A stretch of 64,000 nt of DNA from Caulobacter zeae (GTDB lineage: Bacteria > Pseudomonadota > Alphaproteobacteria > Caulobacterales > Caulobacteraceae), in contig NZ_PJRS01000033.1 in the NCBI RefSeq assembly GCF_002858925.1, positions 1 to 64,000 on the forward strand, read 5' to 3'. The position numbers and the translations under genes are program-made. This document shows, in pieces, positions 50,494 to 57,668 of this stretch (positions are counted from its first letter, which is position 1; every line of letters begins with the position of its first letter). The notes beneath the pieces are model-generated. The model did no database searches, was not told where the DNA came from, and worked only from the letters and a program-made list of their open reading frames with translations.

Positions 50494-51647
50494 TGCCTTT
50501 CGATTCCGCGGCCGAGGCCATCTCGGTCCTGCCCGTCCGCACGCCTGAAGAGCTCAAGCGCTTCATCGCCCTGCCCGCGCGCCTGAACGCCAAGGATCGA
50601 AGCTGGATCACCCCGCTGTTCCTGGAACGGACCGAGGCTCTGTCGCACAAGACCAACCCGTTCTTCCAGCACGCCGAGGTGCAGCTGTTCCTGGCCGTGC
50701 GCGGCGGCCGCGACGTCGGCCGGATCAGCGCCCAGATCGACGAGCTCACCCCGCAGAAGACCCCAGGTCGCCTGGACGGCCACTTCGGCCTGATCGCCGC
50801 CGAGGACGACGCCGAGGTCTTCGCCGCCCTGCTGCGTGCGGCCGAGGCCTGGCTGCGCGAACGCGGCCGCACCCACGTGATGGGTCCGTTCAACCTGTCG
50901 ATCAACGAGGAGGTCGGCCTGCTGGTCGACGGCTTCGACACCCCGCCGATGGTGATGATGGGCCACGATCCGGCTTATGCCGGCGGCCGCATCGAGGCGC
51001 AGGGCTACGACAAGGCCAAGGACATCTACGCCTACTACGCCCCCATGCAGGCCGACCTGCCGCCCGCCGTGCGCCGCCGCGCCGAGCGTCCGCCGGCCGA
51101 GGGCGTGGTGCTGCGCCAGCTCGACATGAGCCGCTACGACGAGGAAGTGGTCACCCTGACCGAGATCCTCAACGACGCCTGGAAGGACAACTGGGGCTTC
51201 ACCCCCACCACCGAGGCCGAGACCGCCCAGCTAGCCAAGGCCCTCAAGGCCGTGATCGACAAGCGCCTGACCTGGTTCGCCGAGATCGACGGCGAGGCGG
51301 CCGGCTTCCTGGTGTTCCTGCCCAACGTCAACGAGGCGATCCGCGATCTTGGCGGCAAGCTGCTGCCGTTCGGCTGGGCCAAGCTCCTGTGGCGACTGAA
51401 GGTTAAGCGCGTGAAGTCGGCCCGCATCCCGCTGATGGGGGTCAAGCGCAAGTTCTCCGAGAGCATCCGCGGCCGCATGCTGCCTTTCCAGATGATGCAC
51501 GCCGGCCGCACCTCGGCCATCGCGCTCGGCTACGAGCGGTTCGAGATCTCGTGGGTGCTGGAAGAGAACATGCCCATGCGCCGCATCGCCGAGTCCCTTG
51601 GCGCGCAGATCTACAAGACCTACCGGATCTACGAGAAGGCGCTGTGA
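50493..51647 (+). CDS. cerS: Bacterial ceramide synthase CerS (GNAT-fold N-acyltransferase)
   Basis: 384 residues. It belongs to the large GNAT-like family used by bacteria to N-acylate 3-ketosphinganine/sphinganine; it has a first domain (LFLAVRGGRDVGRISAQID; MGPFNLSINEEVGLLVDGFD) and a second acyl-CoA-fold domain (WFAEIDGEAAGFLVFLPNVNEAI; ISWVLEENMPMRRIAESLGA, quoted in parts). The ending MRRIAESLGAQIYKTYRIY is typical of the family. This position matches the C. crescentus bCerS gene. The GGAGG at 50484-50488 serves the ATG at 50493 (TGATG overlap with LptG stop). Confidence 0.88.
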   Translation: MPFDSAAEAISVLPVRTPEELKRFIALPARLNAKDRSWITPLFLERTEALSHKTNPFFQHAEVQLFLAVRGGRDVGRISAQIDELTPQKTPGRLDGHFGLIAAEDDAEVFAALLRAAEAWLRERGRTHVMGPFNLSINEEVGLLVDGFDTPPMVMMGHDPAYAGGRIEAQGYDKAKDIYAYYAPMQADLPPAVRRRAERPPAEGVVLRQLDMSRYDEEVVTLTEILNDAWKDNWGFTPTTEAETAQLAKALKAVIDKRLTWFAEIDGEAAGFLVFLPNVNEAIRDLGGKLLPFGWAKLLWRLKVKRVKSARIPLMGVKRKFSESIRGRMLPFQMMHAGRTSAIALGYERFEISWVLEENMPMRRIAESLGAQIYKTYRIYEKAL

Positions 51648-52405
51648 CCCAGAGCTTCAAGGCCCTGGTCCTGGCCGGCTCGCGGCCGGGCGAGATCGAC
51701 AGCGCCGCGGCCTATGCCGGCGTCTCGCACAAGGGCCTGATCACGCTGGAAGGCCGCACGCTGCTCGACCGCGTGCTCGACGCCGTGCAGACGGCGGGCG
51801 CGGAAGGGATCGGGGTCTCTACCTCCGACGCGGCCATCGTCTCGGCCTTGCCGGAAGGCGTCGCGGCCATCGCCGCCTCGACCGAAGGCCCCAGCCAGAG
51901 CGTACGCGAGGGCGCACAGGCCCTGGGCTTTCCGCTGCTGATTACCACCGTCGACCATGCGCTGCTGAAACCCGAGTGGATCACCCAGTTCCTGGCCGAC
52001 GCGCCGGCCGACGCCGACGTCTGCCTGATGCTGGCCCCGGAGGCGCGTGTGCGCGCCGCCGCTCCCGACACCAAGCGCACCTATCTGAAATTCCGCGACG
52101 GCCGTTTCTCGGGCTGCAACCTCTTCCTGTTCCGTAGCGCGGCCGCCCTGCCGGTCATCGCCCTGTGGCGGCGGGTCGAGCAGAACCGCAAGCAGCCCTG
52201 GAAGATCGCCGCCATGCTCGGCCCGGGCCTGCTGGTCCGCTACCTGCTGGGCCTTCTGACCCTGGACGAAGCCATCGCGCGCCTGGGCCTGCTGGCGGGC
52301 GTCAAGGCGGCGGCGGTGCGCGCCCAGGACGGCCTGGCGGCAGTGGACGTCGACAAGCCCGCCGACCTCGACCTGGTGCGCAGGATCGTCGGCGAGACGG
52401 TCTAA
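51644..52405 (+). CDS. MobA-like NTP-transferase domain protein in the ceramide synthase operon
   Basis: 253 residues. The Rossmann-like nucleotidyltransferase start reads ALVLAGSRPGE, where active enzymes have LAGGxGxR; the glycine-rich loop is modified but a dipeptide G-S-R-P-G remains. LLITTVDHALLKPEWI resembles the catalytic D-x-P/D region. It is the last gene of the operon (GTGA overlap with cerS). It could make or use a CDP-activated headgroup precursor together with CpgC, whose own nucleotidyltransferase-like part is degenerate. Function unproven. Confidence 0.72.
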   Translation: MTQSFKALVLAGSRPGEIDSAAAYAGVSHKGLITLEGRTLLDRVLDAVQTAGAEGIGVSTSDAAIVSALPEGVAAIAASTEGPSQSVREGAQALGFPLLITTVDHALLKPEWITQFLADAPADADVCLMLAPEARVRAAAPDTKRTYLKFRDGRFSGCNLFLFRSAAALPVIALWRRVEQNRKQPWKIAAMLGPGLLVRYLLGLLTLDEAIARLGLLAGVKAAAVRAQDGLAAVDVDKPADLDLVRRIVGETV

Positions 52406-52447
52406 GTCGGACCGACCTTCAGAAATTCCGACAATTTTCTACCGAGG

Positions 52448-52547
52448 TTCCCCGCGAAGGTGTTGTGTCCCGAGAGCTTGGCGAGGAGTTCGGCGGGAGC
52501 CTTGTGATCGAGGCATAGCAATCGGGACACAACACCTTCGCGGGGAA
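52448..52547. repeat. 100-bp element with perfect 26-bp inverted arms
   Basis: Bases 52448-52473 are the exact reverse complement of 52522-52547 (arms begin TTCCCCGCGAAGG), with a 48-base spacer. It starts 43 bases after the last gene of the cerS operon and could serve as a very strong transcript-end hairpin, or be a small non-autonomous mobile element. No transposase or target duplication was noticed. Confidence 0.85.
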
Positions 52548-52584
52548 GAACGGGTTTGGGGGCAGTGGTGGGGCGTCTGTCCGC

Positions 52585-52809
52585 CTAGCGCCAGTAGCCG
52601 TTGGCCGCCGCCACGGTGGCGAAGTTCACCGCCACCACGTGCGAGACGGCCGTCAGGGCCTGGGCGTCGTTCTCGTAGATCGCCCGCAACCGCGCGCGCA
52701 CCTCGTCGGAGGGTTGGGTCTTCTTGACCGCCATCCGAGAGAGCTTGATGGCGAGGTCATAGCCCTCCTCGGGCGTGGCGGTGATCAGGCTGGGAAGCCA
52801 GGCGGCCAT
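52585..52809 (-). CDS. Small hypothetical protein
   Basis: 74 residues, predicted largely helical (ATPEEGYDLAIKLSRMAVKK; VRARLRAIYENDAQALTAV), without signal peptide. The pattern suggests a real small protein: clear codon bias and no better alternative frame. Not recognised. Confidence 0.5.
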   Translation of the reverse strand: MAAWLPSLITATPEEGYDLAIKLSRMAVKKTQPSDEVRARLRAIYENDAQALTAVSHVVAVNFATVAAANGYWR

Positions 52810-52909
52810 TGGACGTCACTCACGTTCAGGATCCGGCCAGCCTAGGCGGCCCGGCGCGACGACGATTGGACGAAAAGCTCCGCCGTTCCGTCCAATCGTC
52901 GCCAAGACC

Positions 52910-53392
52910 TCAGGCGCTGAGCCTGACGATGACGCCCAGCCCCGCGGCCGCGACCGCCAGGGCGACCGGGATGGTCAGGATCTGGGCCAGGGCCGAGCCG
53001 GCGCTCACCCGGCCCGTCCAGGTCGACAAGCCCTCGCGCAGGAAATCGGCGAGGTCGGGTCGCGTTTCGACCTTCGGCTCCATGCGCAGGATCACCGCGG
53101 GCACGCCGAGATAGACCGCCAGGTAGACCGCGCAGACCCCCAGCATCAGGCCGACCTCGGCGTCGCCCAGGAAGGACAATGCGAACGTCCCGAGGATCGC
53201 ACCATAGGCGCCGACGATCATCCAGCCCACCGCCTTGGGCAGGTCGGGCGTCGAAGGCTCGGGCGCCTGGGGCGCATCGAGCACCGGTTCGACCACCGCC
53301 GGGGCCGTCCACTCGCGAGGCGCGGGCGGTTCCCAGGACGGGCCTTCATAGAAGGCGTAGGTCAGCGGCGTGGTGGTGGAGACATAGTCCAT
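52910..53392 (-). CDS. Hypothetical membrane protein beside flavohaemoglobin
   Basis: 160 residues: a Pro-rich soluble N terminus (about 50 residues), then three or four hydrophobic helices (AVGWMIVGAYGAILGTFALSF, MLGVCAVYLAVYLGVPAVIL, ILTIPVALAVAAAGLGVIV; each quoted by its core) with a basic/acidic loop. AAGGAG precedes the ATG at 53392. It lies 56 bases after hmp in the same direction, so it may share NsrR control. Not recognised. Confidence 0.65.
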   Translation of the reverse strand: MDYVSTTTPLTYAFYEGPSWEPPAPREWTAPAVVEPVLDAPQAPEPSTPDLPKAVGWMIVGAYGAILGTFALSFLGDAEVGLMLGVCAVYLAVYLGVPAVILRMEPKVETRPDLADFLREGLSTWTGRVSAGSALAQILTIPVALAVAAAGLGVIVRLSA

Positions 53393-53448
53393 GACAGGCT
53401 CCTTCGGCCGCTCTGCGGCCGGGTTCAGGGGAGGACGAGCACGCGCAC

Positions 53449-54660
53449 TCAGACGGCCAGGGCCTCGTCGGCCGGGCCGAAGAACTCGAAATGGATCCGC
53501 TCGGACGCCACCCCGGCCCGCGACAGCCCGCCGACGAAGGCCTTCAGGAAGGGACGCGGTCCGCACAGGAAGAAGTCCGCCGCCTCGAACGGGGTGTTGG
53601 CCTTCAGCCAGTCGACGGTGATCAGGCCGTCGTGGTCATGGGTGCGGCCGGCTTCGTCATTGGCCGCCGGCTGGGCGTAGAAGGTCGCCACCGTGGTCTT
53701 GCCATGCGCCTTGGCCAGGGCCCGGACGCGGCCGTCCATGGCGTGGCTGGCGCCGTCCAGCGCGCCGTGCACGAAGGCGGTCTCCAGCTCTGGATGCTTG
53801 TCGGCGATGGTCTCCAGCATGCTGACCATCGGCGTCAGCCCCACCCCGCCCGACAGCAGGACCACCGGCCGCTCTTGCGCCTGCGGCAGGAAGAAGTCGC
53901 CCGACGGCGGGGTCAGCAGGATGGTCGTGCCGACCTGCGCCACGTCGTGCAGGAAGCGCGAACCGCCCTGCCCGCCCTCCTCGCGCTTGACCGAGATGCG
54001 GTAGGCCGTCTGGCTGGGCGCGTTCGAGATCGTGTAGTTGCGGCGGATTTCGCCCTGGTCGGGCGTCGTCAGGCGCAGGGTCAGGTACTGGCCAGGCTTG
54101 TGCGGCAACACCTTGCCGCCATCCTTGGGCCGCAGCACGAACGAGGTGATCACCGCGCTCTCGACCGTGCGCTCGGCGATCTCGAAGGCGCGCCAGCCGT
54201 TCCAGCCGCCGTCGATCGCCTCGATGGCCTCACGGATGCCGTGCTCGCGCTCCTGCAACAGCCCGGCCAGGAACCAGTAGGCCTCGCCCCAGGCGGCCAG
54301 GATCTCCTCATTGACCGCCTCGCCCATCACCTCGGCGATGGCGCCCAGCAGAGCCTTGGCCACATAGGGATAGTGCTCGGGCAGCACGTGATAGCCGACG
54401 TGCTTCTGGGCCATGCGCTCGATCGCCGGGATCAGCGCCTCCAGGTTCTCGATGTTGAGGGCGTAGCCGACGATCGCCCCGGCCAGGGCGTGGTGCTGCT
54501 GACCGCTGGCCTGGTTGGCGTGGTTGAACAGCGCCTTGATGTGGTCGTCCTGGAAAAGCCGGGCGTACATCGCCCTGGTCACTTCGGTGGCGCGCGCGGC
54601 GACGGCCGGGGCCGTGGCCTTGACGTGCGCGATCGTCTCCGCGCTCAGCGGCTTGGGCAT
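53449..54660 (-). CDS. hmp: Flavohaemoglobin / nitric oxide dioxygenase
   Basis: 403 residues. The globin domain (1-140) has the proximal His at residue 87 (QKHVGYHVLPEHY); the FAD domain has RRNYTISNAPS (RxYS) and the NAD domain LLSGGVGLTPMVSM and FLCGPRPFLKA, ending FEFFGPADE. The enzyme oxidises NO to nitrate using O2 and NADH in the cytoplasm. It lies behind the truncated-haemoglobin fusion in a probable NsrR-controlled operon (33-base gap). Confidence 0.96.
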   Translation of the reverse strand: MPKPLSAETIAHVKATAPAVAARATEVTRAMYARLFQDDHIKALFNHANQASGQQHHALAGAIVGYALNIENLEALIPAIERMAQKHVGYHVLPEHYPYVAKALLGAIAEVMGEAVNEEILAAWGEAYWFLAGLLQEREHGIREAIEAIDGGWNGWRAFEIAERTVESAVITSFVLRPKDGGKVLPHKPGQYLTLRLTTPDQGEIRRNYTISNAPSQTAYRISVKREEGGQGGSRFLHDVAQVGTTILLTPPSGDFFLPQAQERPVVLLSGGVGLTPMVSMLETIADKHPELETAFVHGALDGASHAMDGRVRALAKAHGKTTVATFYAQPAANDEAGRTHDHDGLITVDWLKANTPFEAADFFLCGPRPFLKAFVGGLSRAGVASERIHFEFFGPADEALAV

Positions 54661-54693
54661 GGTCTTGCTCCTTGAAAGATCAGGTGTCGGGCG

Positions 54694-55353
54694 TCAGGCG
54701 GCGAGCGCGGGGTCGCGGTCGTAGAAGTCCACCTGCATGCGGATCGGCCCCAGCGGCTCGACCCGATGGATCTGTTGCGGCCGCACCAGGCCCGACACGC
54801 CGGGGCTCAGTTCGACCGACGGGATGTCGGCGTCGTCATAGTGCAGCACCAGCCGCCCCTCGATCAGGCGGATCACGCCCCAGACGCCGGCCCGCGTGCT
54901 GTGGTCGCGAAGCAGCCCCTCGGGCAGGGTCGTCTCGTCGAACACCGGGGTCGAGCGGTAGGGTGCGTCCGGCGCCGGCCGGCGGCTTTCCAGCGCGCTG
55001 TTCAGGTTCCGGGCCATGCGCTGGGCCTTCTCCTGAAGTTCGGCCGCGTGGCGGGGCGGAACGAAGGTGTTCGTCGCCTCGCGCCACAGCGCCAGCCAGC
55101 GGTCGAACATCTCTGGCTCGATCCGCTCCACATGCTTCATGTGCGCGGCCAGCGGGTTGCCCTTGTAGCGGGCCGAGGCGCGCATCACCGACGACCAGAA
55201 GTCGGCCAGCCGGTCGAGATGCTCGTCCCAGTCCTCCACCGCATCGGCGAAGACGGGGCCCAGTTGGGGATCCTGGCGCACGGCGGCGTAGAAGCTGGTC
55301 AGCAGCGCCGGCAGAACGGTGTCGTCGAAGTCGAAGACGGGGTTGGCGGACAT
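54694..55353 (-). CDS. Group III truncated haemoglobin fused to a DUF1971 (YeaR-like) cupin domain
   Basis: 219 residues in two domains. Residues 1-125 are a group III truncated haemoglobin (VLPALLTSFYAAVRQDPQLGPVF, WSSVMRASARYKGNPLAAHM; EMFDRWLALW; the proximal His is likely H71 or H74). Residues 134-213 are DUF1971 (VFDETTLPEGLLRDHSTRAGVWG; LSPGVSGLVRPQQIHRVEPLG), the domain of E. coli YeaR, which is nitrate/NO induced, and of the TehB N terminus. Both halves point to NO or reactive nitrogen handling. It is the first gene after the NsrR operator, before hmp. Confidence 0.85.
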   Translation of the reverse strand: MSANPVFDFDDTVLPALLTSFYAAVRQDPQLGPVFADAVEDWDEHLDRLADFWSSVMRASARYKGNPLAAHMKHVERIEPEMFDRWLALWREATNTFVPPRHAAELQEKAQRMARNLNSALESRRPAPDAPYRSTPVFDETTLPEGLLRDHSTRAGVWGVIRLIEGRLVLHYDDADIPSVELSPGVSGLVRPQQIHRVEPLGPIRMQVDFYDRDPALAA

Positions 55354-55367
55354 GAAGCCCTCAATTC

Positions 55368-55384
55368 ATTCATCTGGAATGCAT
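55368..55384. promoter_or_regulatory. NsrR-like operator, site 1
   Basis: ATTCATCTGGAATGCAT resembles the NsrR consensus (ATGCAT-N5-ATGCAT dyad) with a perfect right half (AATGCAT) and one change in the left half. It is 15 bases upstream of the truncated-haemoglobin start codon, where it would block the transcript or its promoter. Confidence 0.5.
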
Positions 55385-55404
55385 CTATTTCCACAGCCAA
55401 AAAC

Positions 55405-55421
55405 ATGCAATATGAATGCAT
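55405..55421. promoter_or_regulatory. NsrR-like operator, site 2
   Basis: ATGCAATATGAATGCAT is a close match to the NsrR dyad (left ATGCA, right ATGCAT with AT-rich centre). It sits between the divergent truncated-haemoglobin and nsrR genes, 37 bases before nsrR, so it could also autoregulate nsrR. Confidence 0.65.
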
Positions 55422-55457
55422 GATTTATCCGGCGCGCCGAACCCTTAAGGGCAGCCC

Positions 55458-55880
55458 ATGAAGCTCACCCGCTACACCGACTACGCGGTGCGCACGGTCA
55501 TCTACCTGGCCAACAACGACGGCCGCCTGGCCTCGATCGCCGAGATCGCCCGCGCCTACGACATCTCGCAGAACCACCTGATGAAGGTGGTGCAGCAGCT
55601 GGCCTCCGCCGGCTTCGTCGAGACGGTGCGCGGTCGCGGCGGCGGCCTGCGGCTGGCGCGTCCCGCCGATCAGGTCAATGTCGGCGCCCTGGTGCGCGAG
55701 ACCGAGGGCGGCTTCGACCTCGTCGACTGCTCGTCCTGCCTGGCCGCGCCGGGCTGCGGCCTGCCGCGAATGCTGGCCGAGGCGACGCGGGCCTTCCTGG
55801 CCGTGCTCGACGGCTACAGCGTCGCCGACATCTCTCGCCAGCCCGAGACCTTGCGCCACCTGTTCGCCCAGGCGAGCTGA
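55458..55880 (+). CDS. nsrR: NO-sensing Rrf2-family repressor NsrR
   Basis: 140 residues. The Rrf2 winged helix starts MKLTRYTDYAVRTVIYLA and includes ISQNHLMKVVQQLA and VRGRGGGLRLARP. The iron-sulfur ligands expected in NsrR are present as Asp8 and three cysteines, C91, C94 and C100; the first spacing (C-x2-C) is two residues shorter than in E. coli NsrR (C-x4-C). NO destroys the cluster and relieves repression. It is divergent from the trHb-DUF1971 and hmp genes across two candidate operators. Confidence 0.92.
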   Translation: MKLTRYTDYAVRTVIYLANNDGRLASIAEIARAYDISQNHLMKVVQQLASAGFVETVRGRGGGLRLARPADQVNVGALVRETEGGFDLVDCSSCLAAPGCGLPRMLAEATRAFLAVLDGYSVADISRQPETLRHLFAQAS

Positions 55881-56012
55881 GACCTTCCCGTCACAGCGCG
55901 ATAAAACACGGCGTTCGGCTTTGCATGCGGCGGCGGCCGGACCTATGTGCCGGCCCAGGCCGCCCTCTCCCATGACCGCGGCCACCTGTTTTCGTTTGCC
56001 GAAGTCTGTCCC

Positions 56013-56933
56013 GTGTCGTCTTTTCTCCGTCGCGCCGCCGCTCTGGGCGCCCTGCTCCTGCTGTCGGCCTGCGCCAGCGTCGATCTTCCCGCCTCGCCCA
56101 AGGCCGCGTTCAGCCGCAGCGCTTCCGGCGTCCTGTCCCAGGGCGTGACCTACTGGAGCGAGACGCGCGAAAACCCGCTGCGACAGGTGTATCACGTGGT
56201 GCAGCTGGACCTGGCCGATCCCAAGGTCGAGCTCTTCGTCTCGCCGCCCAATGACGGCGCGGGCCAGTACCACGCGCGCACCACCTCGGAATTCGTAACC
56301 GCCTCGGGCGCCCTGCTGGCCGTCAACGCCAGCTACTTCGTGCCGTTCAAGGCCGGCTCGCCGGGCGGCGAGGACTTCGTGCCGCACGCCGGCCAGCACG
56401 TGGATCCGGTGGGCAAGGTGATCGTCGGCGGCCGCGAGGTGGCCCCGCCGGACGATCCCGAGGTCGATCCGCGGGTCAACGCCATCCTCTGCATCCATCC
56501 ATCGTTCGTCGAGATCCGCTCGGGTGCCACCTGCCGCTGGGACGTGGTCGACGCGGTGGCCGCCGGCCCGGTGCTGCTGGTCGACGGCGCCGAGCGGTCA
56601 TTCCAGAACGCGGGCCCCAAGTACGCTCGCGACCGCCACCCGCGCACCGCCTTCGGCGTCTCGGCCGACGGCCGCACCGGCTGGCTGGTGGTGGTCGACG
56701 GACGCCAGTCCGTGCTGAGCGAAGGTGCGACCCTGACCGAACTGACCGCCTTCTTCCGCGATCTGGGCGCGGCCGACGCCATCAATCTCGACGGCGGCGG
56801 CTCGACCACCCTGGCGGTCGACGACGGCTTTGGCCGCCCGCGCGTGCTGAACTCGCCGATCCACACCGGCGTGCCCGGCCGCGAACGCCCGGTGGCCAAC
56901 CAGATCGGCGTGCGGGTGCTGAGCGCGCCCTAA
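56013..56933 (+). CDS. Phosphodiester glycosidase family lipoprotein (NAGPA-like)
   Basis: 306 residues. A lipoprotein signal (FLRRAAALGALLLLSAC, lipobox LSAC) is followed by an NAGPA-type domain: LLAVNASYFVPF, VVDAVAAGPVLLVDG, RHPRTAFGVSADGR, and AINLDGGGSTTLAVD, the diagnostic active-site loop. Relatives hydrolyse GlcNAc-1-phosphodiesters; bacterial members act on sugar-phosphate polymers in the envelope. The GTG at 56013 gives a proper signal; a GTG at 55947 is further upstream. Substrate here unknown. Confidence 0.87.
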   Translation: MSSFLRRAAALGALLLLSACASVDLPASPKAAFSRSASGVLSQGVTYWSETRENPLRQVYHVVQLDLADPKVELFVSPPNDGAGQYHARTTSEFVTASGALLAVNASYFVPFKAGSPGGEDFVPHAGQHVDPVGKVIVGGREVAPPDDPEVDPRVNAILCIHPSFVEIRSGATCRWDVVDAVAAGPVLLVDGAERSFQNAGPKYARDRHPRTAFGVSADGRTGWLVVVDGRQSVLSEGATLTELTAFFRDLGAADAINLDGGGSTTLAVDDGFGRPRVLNSPIHTGVPGRERPVANQIGVRVLSAP

Positions 56934-56965
56934 CACGGATCGACATTCGGTATATGAGACGAAAG

Positions 56966-57056
56966 CCTCGTCCTTCGACAGGCTCAGGATGAGGTTTTTC
57001 TACGAGCCCGGCCTATCAATGGTCCTCATCCTGAGCTTGTCGAAGGACGAGGACCA
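56966..57056. repeat. Intergenic inverted repeat, family B copy 3
   Basis: CCTTCGACAGGCTCAGGATG (from 56972) faces CATCCTGAGCTTGTCGAAGG (to 57046), and outer CCTCG/CGAGG bases extend the pairing. The loop of about 35 bases is unrelated to that of the other copies. It lies between two convergent genes. Confidence 0.85.
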
Positions 57057-57083
57057 CGCTCGAAGTTTGAATGCCGATCCGCC

Positions 57084-57521
57084 CTAGAACCCCGGCGACA
57101 GGAAGCTGGCCGCGACGTTGCTGAGCGGGCCCGGCCAGTCGACGAACACGATCGAGCCGGAGAGCGGGTCGCTCGACATCGACGGGAAACACAGGTTGAG
57201 CCTGAACTTCAGCAATTCGTCGCTGGTGCTGCTGGCCATGATCGACAGCGGAAAGCCGATGGCCGGGGCGTTGTCGTAGATGAACATCGCGCCGGTGAAC
57301 GGCGAGATCACCGGCGCGGCCGGATTGGGGAACGACAGCGTCCCCGTCACCGGAACCACCTCGCAGCGCGCGGTCGACGTCGCCTCGAGCGCGGCGTCGC
57401 TACTGGCGAGGCCCTTTCCCTCGGGGATTTCCAGGGTCAGCTCGTACTCGAAGCCCACCTGGCCGTCGGCCACGATGTCGGGCTTGTAGACCGTCAGCTT
57501 GAGGGTGTTGGCGTCGGGCAT
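57084..57521 (-). CDS. Hypothetical protein, beta-rich
   Basis: 145 residues without signal peptide. Alternating hydrophobic strands and many Gly/Pro/Ser residues suggest a small beta-sandwich (KLTVYKPDIVADGQVGF; RLNLCFPSMSSDPLSGSIVF). GGATGC lies before the ATG at 57521. Not recognised, and the context offers no clue. Confidence 0.6.
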   Translation of the reverse strand: MPDANTLKLTVYKPDIVADGQVGFEYELTLEIPEGKGLASSDAALEATSTARCEVVPVTGTLSFPNPAAPVISPFTGAMFIYDNAPAIGFPLSIMASSTSDELLKFRLNLCFPSMSSDPLSGSIVFVDWPGPLSNVAASFLSPGF

Positions 57522-57668
57522 GGCGCATCCTCGATCCATGGCGGCGCGACAAGCTCGCGCAACCTATGATCGCACCTGCGCATGACACATTCTTTGGAGG
57601 AACGACGAACGCCGCTCCTCGGACCAAGCTGGCGTGCCTGCCGAAAGAGCAGGCGCCGCTTCGCCGTT

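Noticed and set aside
35776-52405. Search for an LptB ATPase in or near the sphingolipid island
   Set aside because: No Walker A/signature ABC ATPase sequence was found in any gene of the island; absence is reported as part of the main finding.
52448-52547. Insertion-sequence end pair flanking a gene
   Set aside because: The arms are only 48 bases apart with no coding capacity between them, so it is listed as a small inverted-repeat element or hairpin instead.
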